Shown here piece after piece: positions 28,631 through 41,655 of a stretch of DNA of 64,000 bases. This stretch comes from Methylocapsa acidiphila B2 (GTDB lineage Bacteria; Pseudomonadota; Alphaproteobacteria; Rhizobiales; Beijerinckiaceae), in NCBI RefSeq assembly GCF_000427445.1, contig NZ_KE386496.1:2150506-2214505 (forward strand), written 5' to 3'. Within the stretch, counting starts at the first letter, position 1. Each line of letters starts with the position of its first letter. Made by a program: the position numbers and the translations under genes. The notes below the pieces were generated by a model. That model made no database searches and was not told the origin of the DNA. It worked only from the letters and a program-made list of their open reading frames with translations.

Positions 28631-31600
28631 TCACACGCTTGCGATGACCGAACGCATCGCGTCGTCCTTGGCCGAAAAGGTCCTGGCGATCGCCGGCGAG
28701 GCTTCGCGCGGGGCGCTCGGATCCGAAGGTTGGATCGGGCCAGCCGGCTTTGCGCGCGCGACGCTGCCGGACGGACCACGCCCCGCATCGACTCCTTCGA
28801 GCAAGGGTCGCAGAACCGCTGCAATCTGTGCGATGCCCTGCTCGTTTTGGAAGATTTCTTCATGCCATCCGGAGATCCGGTAAGAGCAAAGCCGCCCCTT
28901 CGCCAAATCCTTCCAGCCTAGATCAATGTCGAGAAGGTCATCGAGAATTTCATCGCTCCGCAAGAGGACGATATCGTCGGACGACGGCACCGGCCGAAAT
29001 CCGCTTTGCGCCGCGTCGAGCAGAGTTAACAAACGCCAGGTCTCCCAATCGTCGTTCCCTATTTGGGACGGATGGATCACGCCGAACTTCGCCAAAAGAT
29101 CAAGAATTCGGCTCTTGCGCACGAGCGTATAGAAAGAGAGGACTTTGGCGAGGCTCGCCCTCCCGCTCGCGACGAGCCCGACGCGATGCCGAAAAACGTG
29201 AAGATGCTCGGCGACGCCAAGCAAAAGTTTCCGACCTAGTGGAAGGTTGCGCTCATAGTCGGGCCGCACCGTGTCGGCCATGACGACCAGGGGAACCAAT
29301 TCGCCTTGCTCTCTCAACTGGCGCGCCGCCTCATAGGCGATGACGCCGGCGACGCAGAGCCCGATGAGGATATAAGGGCCCCGCGGTTGCGCGGCGCGAA
29401 TGACACGGACATATTCTGCCGCGACTTCCGTCATGCCTCCAGAGGGCAAACGCGCCTCGCCTTCGTCGAACAATTTGATGCCGAAAAACGGCCGATCCCC
29501 GAGCATTTTCGCGAGCTTGTAATACATTAGCGTATTGTGAATCGCGATGATCGGGGTTTTCGATCCCTCGGGCTGAATGGAAACGACGCTAGACGGCGCG
29601 ACTCGCTTTTCGAAGCGCGAAACGAGCTTAGCGAATTCAGCCAGCGTCGGCGCTTCGAAAAGCGCGCCGATACGCAGCTTGACTCCAAATGCGGCGGCGA
29701 CCCGCGCGACCATGCGGACGGCGAGAAGCGAATGGCCGCCGAGTTCGAAAAAATTCGAATTTCGATCGATCTCGTCGACCTCCAGCGCGTCGCGCCAGAT
29801 CTCGGCTAGCTTCAGCTCGATCTCCGAGGCGGCCGGAGACGTCGCCAGCCCGAGCGAAATGGCGCGCCCGTCGGGCCGCGGCAGCCGATCTCGGTCGACC
29901 TTGCCATTCGGCGTCAAAGGCAAAGCGTCCAGCGTCACCGCCAGCGAAGGGACCATGTGTTCGGGCAGCTTCACCCGTAAAGCGGCGAGCGCCGACTTGG
30001 CGATGGCGTCGGCATCGATCTTCAAGCCCTGGTCGGCTAATTTCAGATAGGCGACCATTCGTCTCGTCCCGCCATCCTCGCGAACGACGACGGCGTCGGC
30101 GAGACGGGAATCTGCGCGCAGGACGTTTTCGATCTCCTCGAGTTCGACCCGCTTTCCGTTGATCTTGACCTGGCGGTCCTTGCGGCCGAAAAACTCAAGC
30201 GCGCCATCGCGCCTTCGCCGCGCCATGTCGCCCGTGAGATAAAGCCGCTCCCCGCCGCCGAGCGGGCTCGGAATGAATTTCTCTCGCGTGAGTTCGTCTC
30301 GGTTCAAATAGCCGAGCGCAAGTCCATCTCCTCCGGCGCAGATTTGCCCAACAGACCCCGGCGGGGCGAGCTCCAACTCCGGCCCGAGAATATAGACGTC
30401 CGTATGCGCGATCGGCGTTCCGATCGGAACCGCGCCGCCGCCCAACCCTTCGCCAGGTATGCGATAGCAGCAGGTGAAAGTGGTGTTCTCGGTCGGCCCA
30501 TAGCCATTGATCAATTGAACGCCCGGCAAGCCCGCCAGGGCCTTCTCGATATGCGCGGGCGACAACACGTCGCCGCCCGCCAGAATTTGGCGAAGCGGCC
30601 TAAGCGCCCCTAAATTATGGTCGACGAGTTCATGAAAAAGGCCGGCGGTGAACCAAGCCGTCGTCGCGCCATGCCGCGCGATCGCTTCGCCAATCTCGTC
30701 GAGCGAGGGGCGCGGCTCGGGCACGATCGCCAGGCGCGCGCCATTGAGCAAGGCGCCCCAAATCTCGAAGGTGGTTGCGTCGAAAGCCAACGGCGCGAGG
30801 TGCAGAAAGGTTTCGTCCGCCCCGAAGCTCGCGTAATTTTGCCCACGCGTCAGCCGCACGACGCCCCGGTGCGGAACCATCACGCCTTTGGGCCGACCGG
30901 TCGAGCCCGAGGTGTACATGATATAAGCAAGATCGTCGCTGCTGCGTGCGACGTCGAGCGGGGCGTCCGTTTCGTCGGCGGACTCTTGCAGGGCCGTTTC
31001 AAGATCGACAAAGGCGAGTTCGCCGCCATCGAGCGCATGGGCCAAATCGCCTTGCGCCAGAGTGAGCGCCGGCGCGCAATCCTTCAGCATGAAGGCGAGA
31101 AGATCCGTAGGATAGCTCGGATCCAGCGGAACATAGGCGCCGCCTGCCTTCAAAATGGCGAGCAGCGCCGTGATCGCCTCGATCGAACGCTGAGACAAAA
31201 GACCGACCCGATCGCCGGGCCGCACGCCCAGCGCCTGAAGCCTGCGGGCAAGTCGGTTCGCCCGCCGATCAAGCTCGCCGTAAGTCACGCGCGCATCGTC
31301 GCAAAGCGCGGCGACGGCCTCAGGCGCGCGCGCCGCCTCGGCCGCAAAAATCTCATGAATCGGCCTTGCGTCGAGAGGCCCGACGGACGGTCCGCGCGAG
31401 GCGGCGATGAGTTCCGCGCGCTCGGACTCTGTCATGAGCTGCAGCTTCGACAGCGTCAAAGCGCCTTGCGTTTCATGAATGTCGCGGGTGATGGAGTCGA
31501 GGAGAACGCCGTAATAGCCGATCCAGCGCTCGATCGTCTCGGCGTCGAACAGATCCGTGTTGTAATCGCAATCGAGCCGGATCCCGTTTTCCTGCTCCGT

Positions 31601-34600
31601 CAAATTGAAAAAAATATCGAAATTGACGAAATGCTTCGGGTTCGGGTCGACCTCGACCTTCAAGCCCTCCATGCGAATCCCGTCGCCGAGACGTTCAAGA
31701 TTGAAGGCGGCCTCGACAAGAGGACGATGGCCAGCCCCGCGCGGCAGCGCCAACTTGCGCACCAGCGTCCCTAAGGTGAAGCTCTGATTTTCAAAGGCCT
31801 CCAGCATGAGCCGGCGAGTCGCCGAGAAATGATCCGCCAGGGTCGTCGCGCCGCTCCACTGGCCGCGCAAAGGCAGAAAACTCACGCAATGGCCGATGAG
31901 ATTGCCGTCTTCCACCAGCGCCTGTCCAGCGGCCGGGATGCCGACGACAACTTCCTCCTGCCCCGCAAGACGGCCGAGAAGCAATTCATATCCGGCGAGC
32001 AGCGCCGCAAACAGGGTGCAGCCTTGACGCGCCGCCGCCTTGCGAAAGGCCAGAGTCCGCTCGCCGTCGAGCCTCCGGCTGAGCGTGGCGCCGCGAAAAG
32101 TCTGCAACGCCCGCCGCGGCCGGTCTGTCGGCAGATCAAGGGGCGGCGGCGGGGCGGAGAATTGCCTGAGCCAGAAGGATTCGACCGCCGTTCCGCCTGC
32201 TTCCGACTGCTGCGCCCGTTCCTCCGCCCCATAACGAACGAAGCCAACCGGCGCAGGCAGGTCTGCGGCCGCTCCACTGCGCGCGGCATTGTAAAGCGCC
32301 GCCAGCTCGCTGATGATGACATTTGTCGACCAGCCGTCGCAGACGATGTGATGCGCCGTGACGACAAGGGCATGCTCCTGCGGTCCCCACCGCACGAGCG
32401 CGGCCCGGATCAGCGGCCCGTTGACGAGATCGAAAGGCGTTTCCGCCTCCGCCGCGAGCAACTCCCGCCAGGCGCGCTCGCGCGCCTCGACCGGCTTCAG
32501 CTCGAAATCGCATTCCCGGACAGCGATCTCGAGCGAAGGCGCGATGCGAATCGCCTCGCCGGTCGGCGCGAATGTGGCGCGCAAGGCCTGGTGGCGGGCG
32601 ACGACTTGATTGAGGGCCCGCGCCAGGGCGACGCGGTCAAGCGCGCCGCGCAGGCGCAAGGTCACCGATTCGTTAAAGGCGCAGGACGCCTCATCGGAAA
32701 GCTGAGCTGCGAGCCAGACCTCGGATTGGGCCTCGGTCAAAGGCGCTTCGAGAGCCGACTCATCCAGAACGGGCGCAGGAAGGACGCCGCCGCCTGGCCC
32801 CCCGCTCGGAGAACCGCCCGGCAAGAAGCCCGCATTCTGCATCGCGATAAGGCTGCTTTCGAAGGCCTCCGCGATCGCCTCGATGTCGGCGTCGCTATGC
32901 GCGGTCGTGAGGAAGCAGGGATAATGATCCTGAATATAGACCCCGCGCTCGAGCATGTGCGGATAGAACAGGCCTGAGAACCGGCTGACCGTCGCCAGGT
33001 TGAAGAAGAACAAGCTGCCGCAAGTCTCGATATGAACGTCGACGCCGCGCCGCTGAAACAGATCGTTGAGCCGCCGCACAAGGGCCGCCGTTCTGGCGTT
33101 CAGACCCTCCTGCAGCGCCGGACCTTTTTCCTTGAGATGGTTCAGCACCGCCCACATCGCCGCCAGAACAAGCGGATGGCGCACGAATGTTCCCGCAAAG
33201 AAGGTCACGCCGGCTTCGGGATAGGATTCGTCGCCATAGCGCCACATGCCGCCGTCGAGCGCGTCCATGAACTGCGCCTTGCCGGCGAGGACCCCGATCG
33301 GCAGCCCGCCGCCGATGATCTTGCCGTAGGTCGCAAGATCGGCGCGCACGCCGAAAAGGGCCTGCATGCCGCCCGGGTGCATCCGAAAGCCGGTGATGAC
33401 CTCGTCGATGATGAGCGCCGCGCCCGCCGCTTCGGTGATCGCGCGGATTTCCCTGACGAAAGCGGCCGGCTGCAAGTCGGGATGACGGCTCTGCACGGGC
33501 TCGACCAAGACCGCCGCCAGCTCGTCCGCATGCGACCTAATCCAGTCGAGCGATTCCGGCGCGCCATAAGGCAGCACGACCATGTTCTCGACGGATTCTT
33601 GCGGAATGCCGGCGGCGGCGGCGAGCGGCCGCGCGACTCCGTCCCGCAAGCTCCCCTTCACCAGAACTTCGTCGAATTGGCCGTGATAATCCCCAATGAA
33701 CGTCACGATGCGGGAGCGCCCGGTGACCGTGCGCGCCACCCGCATCGCCGCCATCACGGCTTCCGACCCGGTGTTGCAGAACGTGACCCGCTCGTCGCCG
33801 GTGAATTCGCTGAAAAGCTCCGCGACGCGGCCGGCCAACTCGGCCTGCGGCCCGATCGGGAAGCCCTTTTGCATTTGCGCCTCGACCGCCTCGATCACAA
33901 AAGGCGGGCTATGGCCGAACATGGTTTGTCCGTAGCCGTTCACAAGGTCGATGTAGACATTCCCGTCAACGTCCCAAAGGCGGGAGCCGGACGCGCGCTC
34001 GCCCACGATCGGATAGACGAGATCTTTCCATTCCTGCCGAAAGCCGGCGGCGGCGCGCGGATCGGCGAGAGTCGGCCGATGCCGGGCCGCCATCACCTTG
34101 GATTTCGGCGTGCGCGCGTTGAAGCGCTCGGTCAGCGCCTCAAGAGTCCGGTTTTGAGCCTCGGTCATCGCGGCGGCGGGGGCGTTGCGGGCCTCCGCGA
34201 CCATTTCGAAACGGGATTTGCCCTGTCCCGAGACCGTAGCTGCGCTCGACGGCTCTAGGCGCGCCGGCCCAGGCGCTGCGGGAACAGGCGCTGCGCGAGG
34301 CGTCCCGGAAACTGGCGCGTGAGGAACCGGCGCGGCGAGCGCGGCGGCGTCCGATCCGCGCAGCGCTTCGAGCTGTTGCGCCATCAACCGGCTCATGACG
34401 TCGAGCTGCTCGCGGATCACCTGCTCGACGGTTCCGACGGCGGCGCTCGCGCGCTCCGCCCGAGGCGCGGGAGCGAATGCAGAGAGCGAGGACGCCGGGA
34501 CAGAAACCGTGGAAGCAGGGACGGAAGAAACCGCCGGAAGCTGCGCGACGGCGGGCGCAGGCGTGGGCGGGAGCGTCTCCGCCAAAAAAGCAGCCAGAGC

Positions 34601-37600
34601 TGGAATCGTCGTCAATTCGCCGAGAAGTTGGCGAAATGTCAGCTTGACCTTGAATTCGCGCGCCAATTGCTGCGCGGCTTGGCTCAGAAATAGCGAATCG
34701 AAGCCCATCTCAAGAAAATTGGCGTCCGGGGCGATCCCCGCGAGCGAGTCTCCGGAGAGTTTCTCGAGGAGCGCGACGACGCGGCTTTGCGCCTCGGCAA
34801 TGCGGAGGTCTTCAGCCGGTGCGGCGTCGGATCGAACCGGGGCGACGGGCGCTGCTTGCATTACGGACACAATCTCGACAGAGGTTGATTCGAAGTTCGG
34901 CTCGGGCTCGACCGGATCCGGCTGCGCCGGCGCGCTGGCGTCTTTGCGCGAGGCGGGCGGCGCATCGATCCAATGCCGCGAACGTTCAAACGGATAGGTC
35001 GGCAGCGAAACCCTTCGCCGCCGCTCGCCCGCATGCGCATTCGCCCAATCAATCGCGACGCCGGCGCACCAAAGCCGCGACGCCGAGCGCGCCATCACGT
35101 CGCAATCGTCGGCCGGCTGTGAAGCGTCCGGAAGCGAGGCGAGTACGGCGCCGGCCTCCCCACCCGCGCCAGCTTGGCGCGCGAAAGTGGAAAGAACGAT
35201 CCCTGGGCCGGCCTCGACGAGGACCGGCGCCTGGCCCTCGGTCGCGCCGTCCCGCAAAAGGGTCGCAAGCCCATCGCCGAACCGCACCGGCTCGCGGCAA
35301 TGCCCGGCCCAATAGGCGGGAGAAACGGCCTGCGCCTCGGTCAGCCAGTCGCCGGTCACGCTCGAAACGCACCTGATCCGCGGCGCGCCGAGCCGGACGC
35401 CGGCGACGCGCTCCTCCAGGGCTTTGGCCGCCGTTTCCATCATCGGCGTGTGGAAGGCGTGCGACGTGTGCAGGCGGCGGGACATCACGTCCCGCCCGGC
35501 GAGAACGGCCTCGAGCTCGGCGACCGCCTCGTGCGGACCGGCGGCGACGCAAAGCGAGGGGCCGTTGACGGCGGCGAGCGCGAGCGACTCGCCGAGCAGG
35601 GGCGCGAGTTCGGCTTCAGGCAAGCGCACGGCGAGCATGGAGCCCGGCGGCGTGTCCTGCATCAGCCGGCCGCGCGCCGCGATCAGCGCGAGCGCGTCCT
35701 CCTGCGAGAAGACGCCGGCCAAACAGGCCGCGACGAATTCTCCGACGCTATGCCCAATCATCATTCGGGGTTCGACGCCCCAGCTGCGCCAAAGCGCAGC
35801 AAGCGCATGCCCCACGGCGAAAAGCGCCGGCTGGGCGAATTGCGTCTCTAGCAGGGTCTCCGCGTCGAGACGCTCCTCAGGCCCACCGTAAAGCAGAGCG
35901 CAAAGGTCGCGCCCGAGCAAAGGCCGCAGGATCTCGGCGCTTCGCCGCATGTCGGCGCGAAACGCCGGCTCGGTTTCAAAGAGACCCGACCCCATGCCGG
36001 GATATTGCGCGCCTTGGCCGGGAAACATGAAGGCGACGGCCGGCGCTCGCTCGCCCGCGCGACCCGAAATCAGGCCCTGCCCGGAAGCAAGTGAAGCGAT
36101 CAATTCGGATCGATCCCGCCCGACGCAGGCGGCGCGATGCGCGAAAGCTCGTCGCCCAACCTGCAGCGTGTAGGCCACATCCGCCAGCGGCTGCTCCGGA
36201 TGGGTCTCGAGATGTTGCGCCAGGCCCTTGCGCGCCGCCTCGAGCGCCGCTTCGCTGCGGGCCGAGACGACGAGTGTCTGGCTCGGGCGCAGCGAAGGCT
36301 CCGGCGCGGCGACCGGCGCCTCCTCGAGCACGACATGCGCATTGGTCCCGCCGAGCCCAAAGGAGCTGACCCCGGCCCGGCGCGGCCAAGCCTCGCGCGG
36401 CCAGTCGCGCCATTCCTTGTTCACGTAGAAAGGGCCGCCCTCGAAGGCGATATGCGGATTCGGGGTCTCGAAAAAGAGAGTCGGCGGCAGTTTCGCCTCG
36501 CGAAGGGCGAGCGCCGTCTTGATCAGGCCGGCGACGCCCGAGGCCGCGTCGAGATGGCCGATATTCGGCTTGATCGAGCCGAGGGCGCAAAATCCGATAT
36601 CGTCCGTGCCGGAGCGAAAAGCTTTCGTGAGCCCGGCGACTTCGATCGGATCGCCGAGCGGCGTCGCGGTGCCATGACATTCGACATAGCCGATGGTGCG
36701 CGGATCGACGTCGGCGTCGGCCAAGGCCGCAGCGACCGCCTGGGCCTGGCCGTTCGCGCTCGGCGCCGTGAAGCCCGCCTTCGCGGCGCCGTCATTATTG
36801 ACGGCCGAGCCGCGAATGACCGCGTAAATATGGTCGCCGTCGGCGAGAGCGTCCTCCAGTCGCTTCAGAAGCACGGCTCCCGCGCCGCCGCCGAACACCG
36901 TCCCGTCCGCCTTCGCGTCGAAGGTGCGGCATCGTCCTTGGGGCGAACCCATGGCGCCGTCTTGGGCGAGATAGCCGCGTCGCTGCGGCAAGGACACGGA
37001 CACGCCGCCGGCGAGCGCCATGTCCGATTGATACATGAGAAGGCTTTGGCAGGCTTGGGACACCGCGACCAAGGCCGTGGAGCAAGCCGATTGGACCGTG
37101 ACGCTCGGCCCGCGCAGATCGAGCTTGTAGGAGACCCGCGTGGCGAGGAAGTCCTGCAGGCTTCCGATCAGCTCCTGATAGCCGCCGATCTGGTATTCGC
37201 TGGCGAAGAGCTCGGCCGCGGCGTGATCCTGGCACACATGGCGCAGAAAATAGGTGCTGATGCTCGCGCCGGCGAAGACGCCGATGGCGCCGGAATAGGC
37301 GGCTGGGTCATAGCCCGCATCCTCGAGAGCCTGCCAGGCGCATTCCAGGAACAGACGATGTTGGGGATCGGTGAGCGCCGCCTCACGAGGGCGCATGCCG
37401 AAGAAGCCGGCGTCGAAAAGCTCCACGCCGTCGAGGATCGCGCGGGCGCGGACGAAATTCGGGTCATCGCGGATCGAGCGGTCGAACGAGTCCTCGAGTT
37501 CGGCGTCGGTGAAACGAGAGATGGATTCCACGCCGTCGCGCAGATTTCGCCACAGCGCCTCGACGTCGGCGGCGCCGGGAAACCTGCCGGCCATGCCAAC

Positions 37601-37654
37601 GATCGCGACGCCCGTGGACGCAAGGGACGATTGGGCGAAAGCATCCTGCTTCAT
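28631..37654 (-). CDS. Hybrid PKS-NRPS with aminotransferase domain and terminal thioesterase
   Basis: This 3007-residue megasynthase has eight domains: KS (about 14-440; Cys191, His327, His367), AT (540-850; GHSVG Ser636, HAFH at 732-735 typical of malonyl-CoA), ACP (950-1030; Ser987), an Ala/Pro linker, class III PLP aminotransferase (1180-1600; Lys1445 in [10 protein letters not shown]), condensation (1630-2080; HHIVCDG at 1768-1774), adenylation (2095-2590; [11 protein letters not shown]), PCP (2605-2675; Ser2642) and thioesterase (2700-2950; nucleophile position Cys2767, His2931). There is no ketoreductase: the beta-keto group is expected to be aminated, as in the McyE and MycA/ItuA synthases. 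The specificity residues I read (D,A,F,F,L,G,G,T,F) look aliphatic, valine-like. It overlaps the upstream NRPS gene by 4 bases. Confidence 0.93.
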   Translation of the reverse strand: MKQDAFAQSSLASTGVAIVGMAGRFPGAADVEALWRNLRDGVESISRFTDAELEDSFDRSIRDDPNFVRARAILDGVELFDAGFFGMRPREAALTDPQHRLFLECAWQALEDAGYDPAAYSGAIGVFAGASISTYFLRHVCQDHAAAELFASEYQIGGYQELIGSLQDFLATRVSYKLDLRGPSVTVQSACSTALVAVSQACQSLLMYQSDMALAGGVSVSLPQRRGYLAQDGAMGSPQGRCRTFDAKADGTVFGGGAGAVLLKRLEDALADGDHIYAVIRGSAVNNDGAAKAGFTAPSANGQAQAVAAALADADVDPRTIGYVECHGTATPLGDPIEVAGLTKAFRSGTDDIGFCALGSIKPNIGHLDAASGVAGLIKTALALREAKLPPTLFFETPNPHIAFEGGPFYVNKEWRDWPREAWPRRAGVSSFGLGGTNAHVVLEEAPVAAPEPSLRPSQTLVVSARSEAALEAARKGLAQHLETHPEQPLADVAYTLQVGRRAFAHRAACVGRDRSELIASLASGQGLISGRAGERAPAVAFMFPGQGAQYPGMGSGLFETEPAFRADMRRSAEILRPLLGRDLCALLYGGPEERLDAETLLETQFAQPALFAVGHALAALWRSWGVEPRMMIGHSVGEFVAACLAGVFSQEDALALIAARGRLMQDTPPGSMLAVRLPEAELAPLLGESLALAAVNGPSLCVAAGPHEAVAELEAVLAGRDVMSRRLHTSHAFHTPMMETAAKALEERVAGVRLGAPRIRCVSSVTGDWLTEAQAVSPAYWAGHCREPVRFGDGLATLLRDGATEGQAPVLVEAGPGIVLSTFARQAGAGGEAGAVLASLPDASQPADDCDVMARSASRLWCAGVAIDWANAHAGERRRRVSLPTYPFERSRHWIDAPPASRKDASAPAQPDPVEPEPNFESTSVEIVSVMQAAPVAPVRSDAAPAEDLRIAEAQSRVVALLEKLSGDSLAGIAPDANFLEMGFDSLFLSQAAQQLAREFKVKLTFRQLLGELTTIPALAAFLAETLPPTPAPAVAQLPAVSSVPASTVSVPASSLSAFAPAPRAERASAAVGTVEQVIREQLDVMSRLMAQQLEALRGSDAAALAAPVPHAPVSGTPRAAPVPAAPGPARLEPSSAATVSGQGKSRFEMVAEARNAPAAAMTEAQNRTLEALTERFNARTPKSKVMAARHRPTLADPRAAAGFRQEWKDLVYPIVGERASGSRLWDVDGNVYIDLVNGYGQTMFGHSPPFVIEAVEAQMQKGFPIGPQAELAGRVAELFSEFTGDERVTFCNTGSEAVMAAMRVARTVTGRSRIVTFIGDYHGQFDEVLVKGSLRDGVARPLAAAAGIPQESVENMVVLPYGAPESLDWIRSHADELAAVLVEPVQSRHPDLQPAAFVREIRAITEAAGAALIIDEVITGFRMHPGGMQALFGVRADLATYGKIIGGGLPIGVLAGKAQFMDALDGGMWRYGDESYPEAGVTFFAGTFVRHPLVLAAMWAVLNHLKEKGPALQEGLNARTAALVRRLNDLFQRRGVDVHIETCGSLFFFNLATVSRFSGLFYPHMLERGVYIQDHYPCFLTTAHSDADIEAIAEAFESSLIAMQNAGFLPGGSPSGGPGGGVLPAPVLDESALEAPLTEAQSEVWLAAQLSDEASCAFNESVTLRLRGALDRVALARALNQVVARHQALRATFAPTGEAIRIAPSLEIAVRECDFELKPVEARERAWRELLAAEAETPFDLVNGPLIRAALVRWGPQEHALVVTAHHIVCDGWSTNVIISELAALYNAARSGAAADLPAPVGFVRYGAEERAQQSEAGGTAVESFWLRQFSAPPPPLDLPTDRPRRALQTFRGATLSRRLDGERTLAFRKAAARQGCTLFAALLAGYELLLGRLAGQEEVVVGIPAAGQALVEDGNLIGHCVSFLPLRGQWSGATTLADHFSATRRLMLEAFENQSFTLGTLVRKLALPRGAGHRPLVEAAFNLERLGDGIRMEGLKVEVDPNPKHFVNFDIFFNLTEQENGIRLDCDYNTDLFDAETIERWIGYYGVLLDSITRDIHETQGALTLSKLQLMTESERAELIAASRGPSVGPLDARPIHEIFAAEAARAPEAVAALCDDARVTYGELDRRANRLARRLQALGVRPGDRVGLLSQRSIEAITALLAILKAGGAYVPLDPSYPTDLLAFMLKDCAPALTLAQGDLAHALDGGELAFVDLETALQESADETDAPLDVARSSDDLAYIMYTSGSTGRPKGVMVPHRGVVRLTRGQNYASFGADETFLHLAPLAFDATTFEIWGALLNGARLAIVPEPRPSLDEIGEAIARHGATTAWFTAGLFHELVDHNLGALRPLRQILAGGDVLSPAHIEKALAGLPGVQLINGYGPTENTTFTCCYRIPGEGLGGGAVPIGTPIAHTDVYILGPELELAPPGSVGQICAGGDGLALGYLNRDELTREKFIPSPLGGGERLYLTGDMARRRRDGALEFFGRKDRQVKINGKRVELEEIENVLRADSRLADAVVVREDGGTRRMVAYLKLADQGLKIDADAIAKSALAALRVKLPEHMVPSLAVTLDALPLTPNGKVDRDRLPRPDGRAISLGLATSPAASEIELKLAEIWRDALEVDEIDRNSNFFELGGHSLLAVRMVARVAAAFGVKLRIGALFEAPTLAEFAKLVSRFEKRVAPSSVVSIQPEGSKTPIIAIHNTLMYYKLAKMLGDRPFFGIKLFDEGEARLPSGGMTEVAAEYVRVIRAAQPRGPYILIGLCVAGVIAYEAARQLREQGELVPLVVMADTVRPDYERNLPLGRKLLLGVAEHLHVFRHRVGLVASGRASLAKVLSFYTLVRKSRILDLLAKFGVIHPSQIGNDDWETWRLLTLLDAAQSGFRPVPSSDDIVLLRSDEILDDLLDIDLGWKDLAKGRLCSYRISGWHEEIFQNEQGIAQIAAVLRPLLEGVDAGRGPSGSVARAKPAGPIQPSDPSAPREASPAIARTFSAKDDAMRSVIASV

Positions 37655-40600
37655 GACGCGGACTGCGCCCGCTTGCGCCAGATGCGCCGCAGCGCTTCAT
37701 TCTGCCGCTGCTTGCGATCTTGAAAGTCTGCGATCGGCAAATTATCCGAGTCGCGCGTCCGAAGCAGAGCCGCCTGGCTCCGAACCGTGGTCTGCTCGAA
37801 GAGGGCGGTCATGGGGACCTCGTCGAATTGCGCACGAATTTCTTCATGCAAGGCGATCAAATCTAGCGACGCGCCGCCGAGGTCGAAGAAATTGGCGTCG
37901 AGCCCGACATAGGGCAGCTTCAGGATCTTGCGCCAGATCGCGGCGAGCTTCTCTTCGAGTTCGCTGGCGGCGAGCTCCAGCCGCGGCTTGTCGGCGAGAG
38001 CCGCCGCTTCCGGCGTCGGCAGCGCGTTGCGGTCGATCTTGCCGCTCAGCGTCATCGGCATGCGTTCGATGACGATGAGCCGAGCCGGCGTCATGTAATC
38101 CGGCAGCGCGGCGCGAAGATGCTGCTTCAGCCGTTCGACCAAGGGCGCCTCCGGGGCTCGGCTATCCAGCGCCTCAACCCGTCCGGGCGAAGCCGCCACA
38201 ATATAGCCGATCAGTTGCTTGCCCGAAACTCCCTCCCTCGTGACGACCGCCGCCTCGCTCACTTCGGCATGGGAGAGAAGCTGCGCCTCGATCTCGCCGA
38301 GCTCGATTCGATAGCCGCGGATCTTCACCTGATTGTCCGCCCGCCCGACATATTCGATCTGACCGTCGCCGCGCCAGCGCGCCATGTCGCCGGTGCGGTA
38401 GAGACGCTCGCCGGCGCCGCGCGCGAACGCGCTCGCGACGAACCGTTCCGCCGTCAGCTCTGGCCGCCCGACATAGCCCCGCGCCAAGCCGGCGCCGCCA
38501 ATATACAGCTCGCCGACGACGCCGGCCGGAACCGGATTGAGCGCGGGGTCGAGAATATAGAGCTGCGTGTTCCAGATCGGCCGGCCGATCGGCGGAAGCG
38601 AGACGTCGGCGCTTTCCCTCGCGACGAAATTGCTGACCACATGCGCCTCGGTGGGCCCATATTGATTGATCAAGGCGCATTGCGGCTCCGCGCGCAACCA
38701 GGCCGACAGATCCGGCGTCAGTCGAAGCTGCTCCCCCGCGGTGATGATCTGACGCAACTCCGGCAGTCGCGCGCCGCTGGCCGCCTTCACCGTCGCCAGC
38801 GGCTGCAAGACCGCCGCCGGCATGTAGATCCGCTCGACAGCCTCCCGGCGCAGCAGCGCCAGAAGCCGGCGAAAATCCCGGCGCTCGTCCTCGCTCGGCA
38901 CGATCACCCCGCCGCCCTCGTTCCAGGCGCTGAACATCTCCTGGAAGCTGACGTCGAAAGAGAAGGAGGCGAATTGCAGGGTCCGCGCGCAGCCGGGCAG
39001 CGCCGATTTCTGCCATTGCAGAAGATTGACCAAGCCCGCATGCTCGAGCGCAGCGCCCTTCGGCCGGCCAGTCGATCCCGAAGTGTATATGCAATAAGCG
39101 AGATTTTGCGGCGTCGAGACGGGTTCGAGATCGTCGTCGGGTAACGCCTCGGCTTCGGCCCAATCGGCGTCGATGCGCCATAGGCGCGCCGTGGTCGCCG
39201 GAAGCCCGGCGACGAGCCGGTCCTGCGTCAGCACGATGCTGAGTCCGGCATTTTCGATCATATAGGCGAGCCGCTCCTTCGGATAGCTCGGATCGAGCGG
39301 AACATAGGCCCCGCCGGCCTTGAATACGCCGAGCACGCCGACCGCCATGTCGAATGAGCGCTCGACGGCGAGGCCGACAAACGCATCGGGGCCGACGCCG
39401 AGGCGGCGCAGGCGCCTTGCAAGCTTATTGGCTTTGGCGTTCAGGGCGCCGTACGTCAGCGTGGAGCCGCCGAAGACAACCGCCGGCGCGTCGGGCCGGC
39501 GCGCGGCCTGCGCCTCGAAAAGCTGATGCAGGCTGCACGGCTCGACCGACGCGCTTTCGCCCCGGCTCCATTTTTCGAGAATTTCGATTCGCTCATCCTC
39601 CGACAAGAAATCCACCGCCGTGAGCCTCCGCGTCGGATCAGCTGTGATTTGGCCGAGGAGACGAATGTAGCGTCCATGAATGGCCGCCGCCTGGCCCGCA
39701 TCGAATTGACCAAGCGAATAAGCATGGTCAAGTTCCAGCTCATCTGTCGCCCGCAGCGTCAGAGTCCAGGAAGGCTCGACCGATCGGCCGCTTGTCGCGC
39801 GCGCCGCCGCCGAACCAGACTGCCCGAGCCCGGCTTGATCCGCGGCCCCCTGATCAAACGCCCCCCGGTCGATCAAACCTTCGCCGAGGATGACGATCGA
39901 ATCGAACAAATCTCCCTCGACGCTCGCCCAACGGCGGATCTCGTCGGCGCGCGCGCCCGAAAAATCCTGCGCGATCAGCAACTCGTCCCGCACGGACCGA
40001 AGCCAGGCCCCGACCGACTGGTCGGGCCTCGGGCTCAGAATCGTCGGCGGGATCTCGTCGAGCGGGCGCGATCCGTCCGACGATCGCGTAGCGGGAGCCG
40101 TCTGGACCCCGAAGGCGATCGTCCGACGCCCGCAAGAGCGCTGCAGCAGCAATGCCCAAGCGCTCAAGAGGACAGTTTCCAACGAAACTCTTTCGCAACG
40201 GGCGAAACGCCGCAATCGATCCGTCTCCGCCGCGTCGAGCAGCATACGGAGCCGGCCCCGCTCGGAGAGGCCCGGCTCATTCGCGCGAATATCGCGAAGC
40301 GCGCCCTCCGAGGCGGCGGCGAGCAGACTCGGCTCGCGTAAGGCTCCAAGCTTTTCCTTCCAAAACCGCTCCATCCGCTCGCGCGCGAACTCAGCCGCGC
40401 GCTCGGCGCGACCGACGAATTCGAGCTGGCCGTCGGTCCGCTCTCGAACGAGATCTCCAGTGCGATAAAGCCAGCCGCGCGATGGCCCGCCGAAGCTATC
40501 CGGAACAAATCGGGCGGCCGTCAATTCAGGCCGGTTCAAATAGCCAAGCGCGACGCCCTGGCCTCCGACGCAGAACTCGCCGGCCTCGCCTAGAGCGAGT

Positions 40601-41655
40601 CGCTGAAGCTTGGCGTCGACGATCCGGGCCGCGTCATGCGCGGCAGGCCGACCAATCGGAAGCTCGGCCTTGTCGTCGAAATCGGGCGGGATGTTATAAA
40701 GGCAGGCGAAGCCGCCGAGTTCCGTCGCGCCATAGCTGGTCGCGAGACGGCAGCCAGGAAGTAAATCGAGAGCTCGGCGCAGATGCGTCGGCGAGGGAGC
40801 GCCATGGATGACGAGCTGGCGCAGCGACCGGAGCCCGCCTCGAACCCGATCCGTCATCGCTTCGAACGCCGAGGCGCTCATCACCGCCGCGCTTGCGCCC
40901 GCGCGTTCGATCGCATCCTCGACCGAGCCGCCGTCGGACGCGACGGCCAGCGCGGCGCCATTGAGCAAAGCCGCCCAGATTTCGAACGACGCCTCGACCG
41001 AGCCGAAGGCGGCCTTATGGAGCACGATGTCGCTCGGGCCAAAAGGTGAGAATTCAGGGGCGGCGAAACGGGCGACCGCGCGATGCGGAACCAGGACCCC
41101 GACCGGACGCCGGTAGGACTCGTCGCCATAATCGACAAAGGCAAGATCGTCGGCCGAAGCGCCGCAACCGAGCGCCGCCGCGCTCTCCCGGCCGATGGAT
41201 TCAATTTCGGCGTCGAGCAGAATCGTCGGCGCCGTCCACGCGCGGTCTTGGGGCTGCGTGGGGACAAGGCGCGAATCGGCGATCACCGCTGCAAGTTCCG
41301 CCTCCTCGGCGACAAACGCCAATCGATCTAGCGACCAAGCGCGCAGGAGGGGGACGAAAGCGCCTCCGCTCTTCAGCACGGCGAGCATCGCCAGCACGAA
41401 CTCTGCGGTTCGATCGAGATAGACTCCGACGCGGCGCCCCCGGCCGACGCCTTTCGCCGTCAAATAGCGGGCCAGGCGATTGGATTGGAGATCGAGTTCG
41501 GCATAGGAAACGAGCCTGGGGCCGCAAATGATGGCGGGACGCCGCGCTCGATCGTGATCCGCCCCGACGGCGTCAAAAAAAGCGCCGACGATCGTCCCGC
41601 GGTCGGACGCCGCGATTTTCCAATCGAGCCCGTCTTGCATTAAACGGTGCGACAT
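37651..41655 (-). CDS. NRPS with degenerate N-terminal A domain, half C domain, and A-PCP loading unit
   Basis: This 1334-residue protein has three parts. Residues 1-420 are an adenylation-like domain whose A3 loop reads [18 protein letters not shown] instead of [11 protein letters not shown], and which stops at [20 protein letters not shown] without the C-terminal A-subdomain. Residues 430-690 resemble only the second half of a condensation domain (FWKEKLG onward, no HHxxxDG). Residues 705-1215 are an intact adenylation domain ([15 protein letters not shown], terminal Lys in [11 protein letters not shown]), followed by a PCP (Ser1263 in [11 protein letters not shown]). The residues D,V,Q,Y,I,A,Q,V,V in the pocket resemble proline codes. 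It precedes the hybrid gene with a 4-base overlap and probably loads the starter amino acid. Confidence 0.9.
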   Translation of the reverse strand: MSHRLMQDGLDWKIAASDRGTIVGAFFDAVGADHDRARRPAIICGPRLVSYAELDLQSNRLARYLTAKGVGRGRRVGVYLDRTAEFVLAMLAVLKSGGAFVPLLRAWSLDRLAFVAEEAELAAVIADSRLVPTQPQDRAWTAPTILLDAEIESIGRESAAALGCGASADDLAFVDYGDESYRRPVGVLVPHRAVARFAAPEFSPFGPSDIVLHKAAFGSVEASFEIWAALLNGAALAVASDGGSVEDAIERAGASAAVMSASAFEAMTDRVRGGLRSLRQLVIHGAPSPTHLRRALDLLPGCRLATSYGATELGGFACLYNIPPDFDDKAELPIGRPAAHDAARIVDAKLQRLALGEAGEFCVGGQGVALGYLNRPELTAARFVPDSFGGPSRGWLYRTGDLVRERTDGQLEFVGRAERAAEFARERMERFWKEKLGALREPSLLAAASEGALRDIRANEPGLSERGRLRMLLDAAETDRLRRFARCERVSLETVLLSAWALLLQRSCGRRTIAFGVQTAPATRSSDGSRPLDEIPPTILSPRPDQSVGAWLRSVRDELLIAQDFSGARADEIRRWASVEGDLFDSIVILGEGLIDRGAFDQGAADQAGLGQSGSAAARATSGRSVEPSWTLTLRATDELELDHAYSLGQFDAGQAAAIHGRYIRLLGQITADPTRRLTAVDFLSEDERIEILEKWSRGESASVEPCSLHQLFEAQAARRPDAPAVVFGGSTLTYGALNAKANKLARRLRRLGVGPDAFVGLAVERSFDMAVGVLGVFKAGGAYVPLDPSYPKERLAYMIENAGLSIVLTQDRLVAGLPATTARLWRIDADWAEAEALPDDDLEPVSTPQNLAYCIYTSGSTGRPKGAALEHAGLVNLLQWQKSALPGCARTLQFASFSFDVSFQEMFSAWNEGGGVIVPSEDERRDFRRLLALLRREAVERIYMPAAVLQPLATVKAASGARLPELRQIITAGEQLRLTPDLSAWLRAEPQCALINQYGPTEAHVVSNFVARESADVSLPPIGRPIWNTQLYILDPALNPVPAGVVGELYIGGAGLARGYVGRPELTAERFVASAFARGAGERLYRTGDMARWRGDGQIEYVGRADNQVKIRGYRIELGEIEAQLLSHAEVSEAAVVTREGVSGKQLIGYIVAASPGRVEALDSRAPEAPLVERLKQHLRAALPDYMTPARLIVIERMPMTLSGKIDRNALPTPEAAALADKPRLELAASELEEKLAAIWRKILKLPYVGLDANFFDLGGASLDLIALHEEIRAQFDEVPMTALFEQTTVRSQAALLRTRDSDNLPIADFQDRKQRQNEALRRIWRKRAQSAS

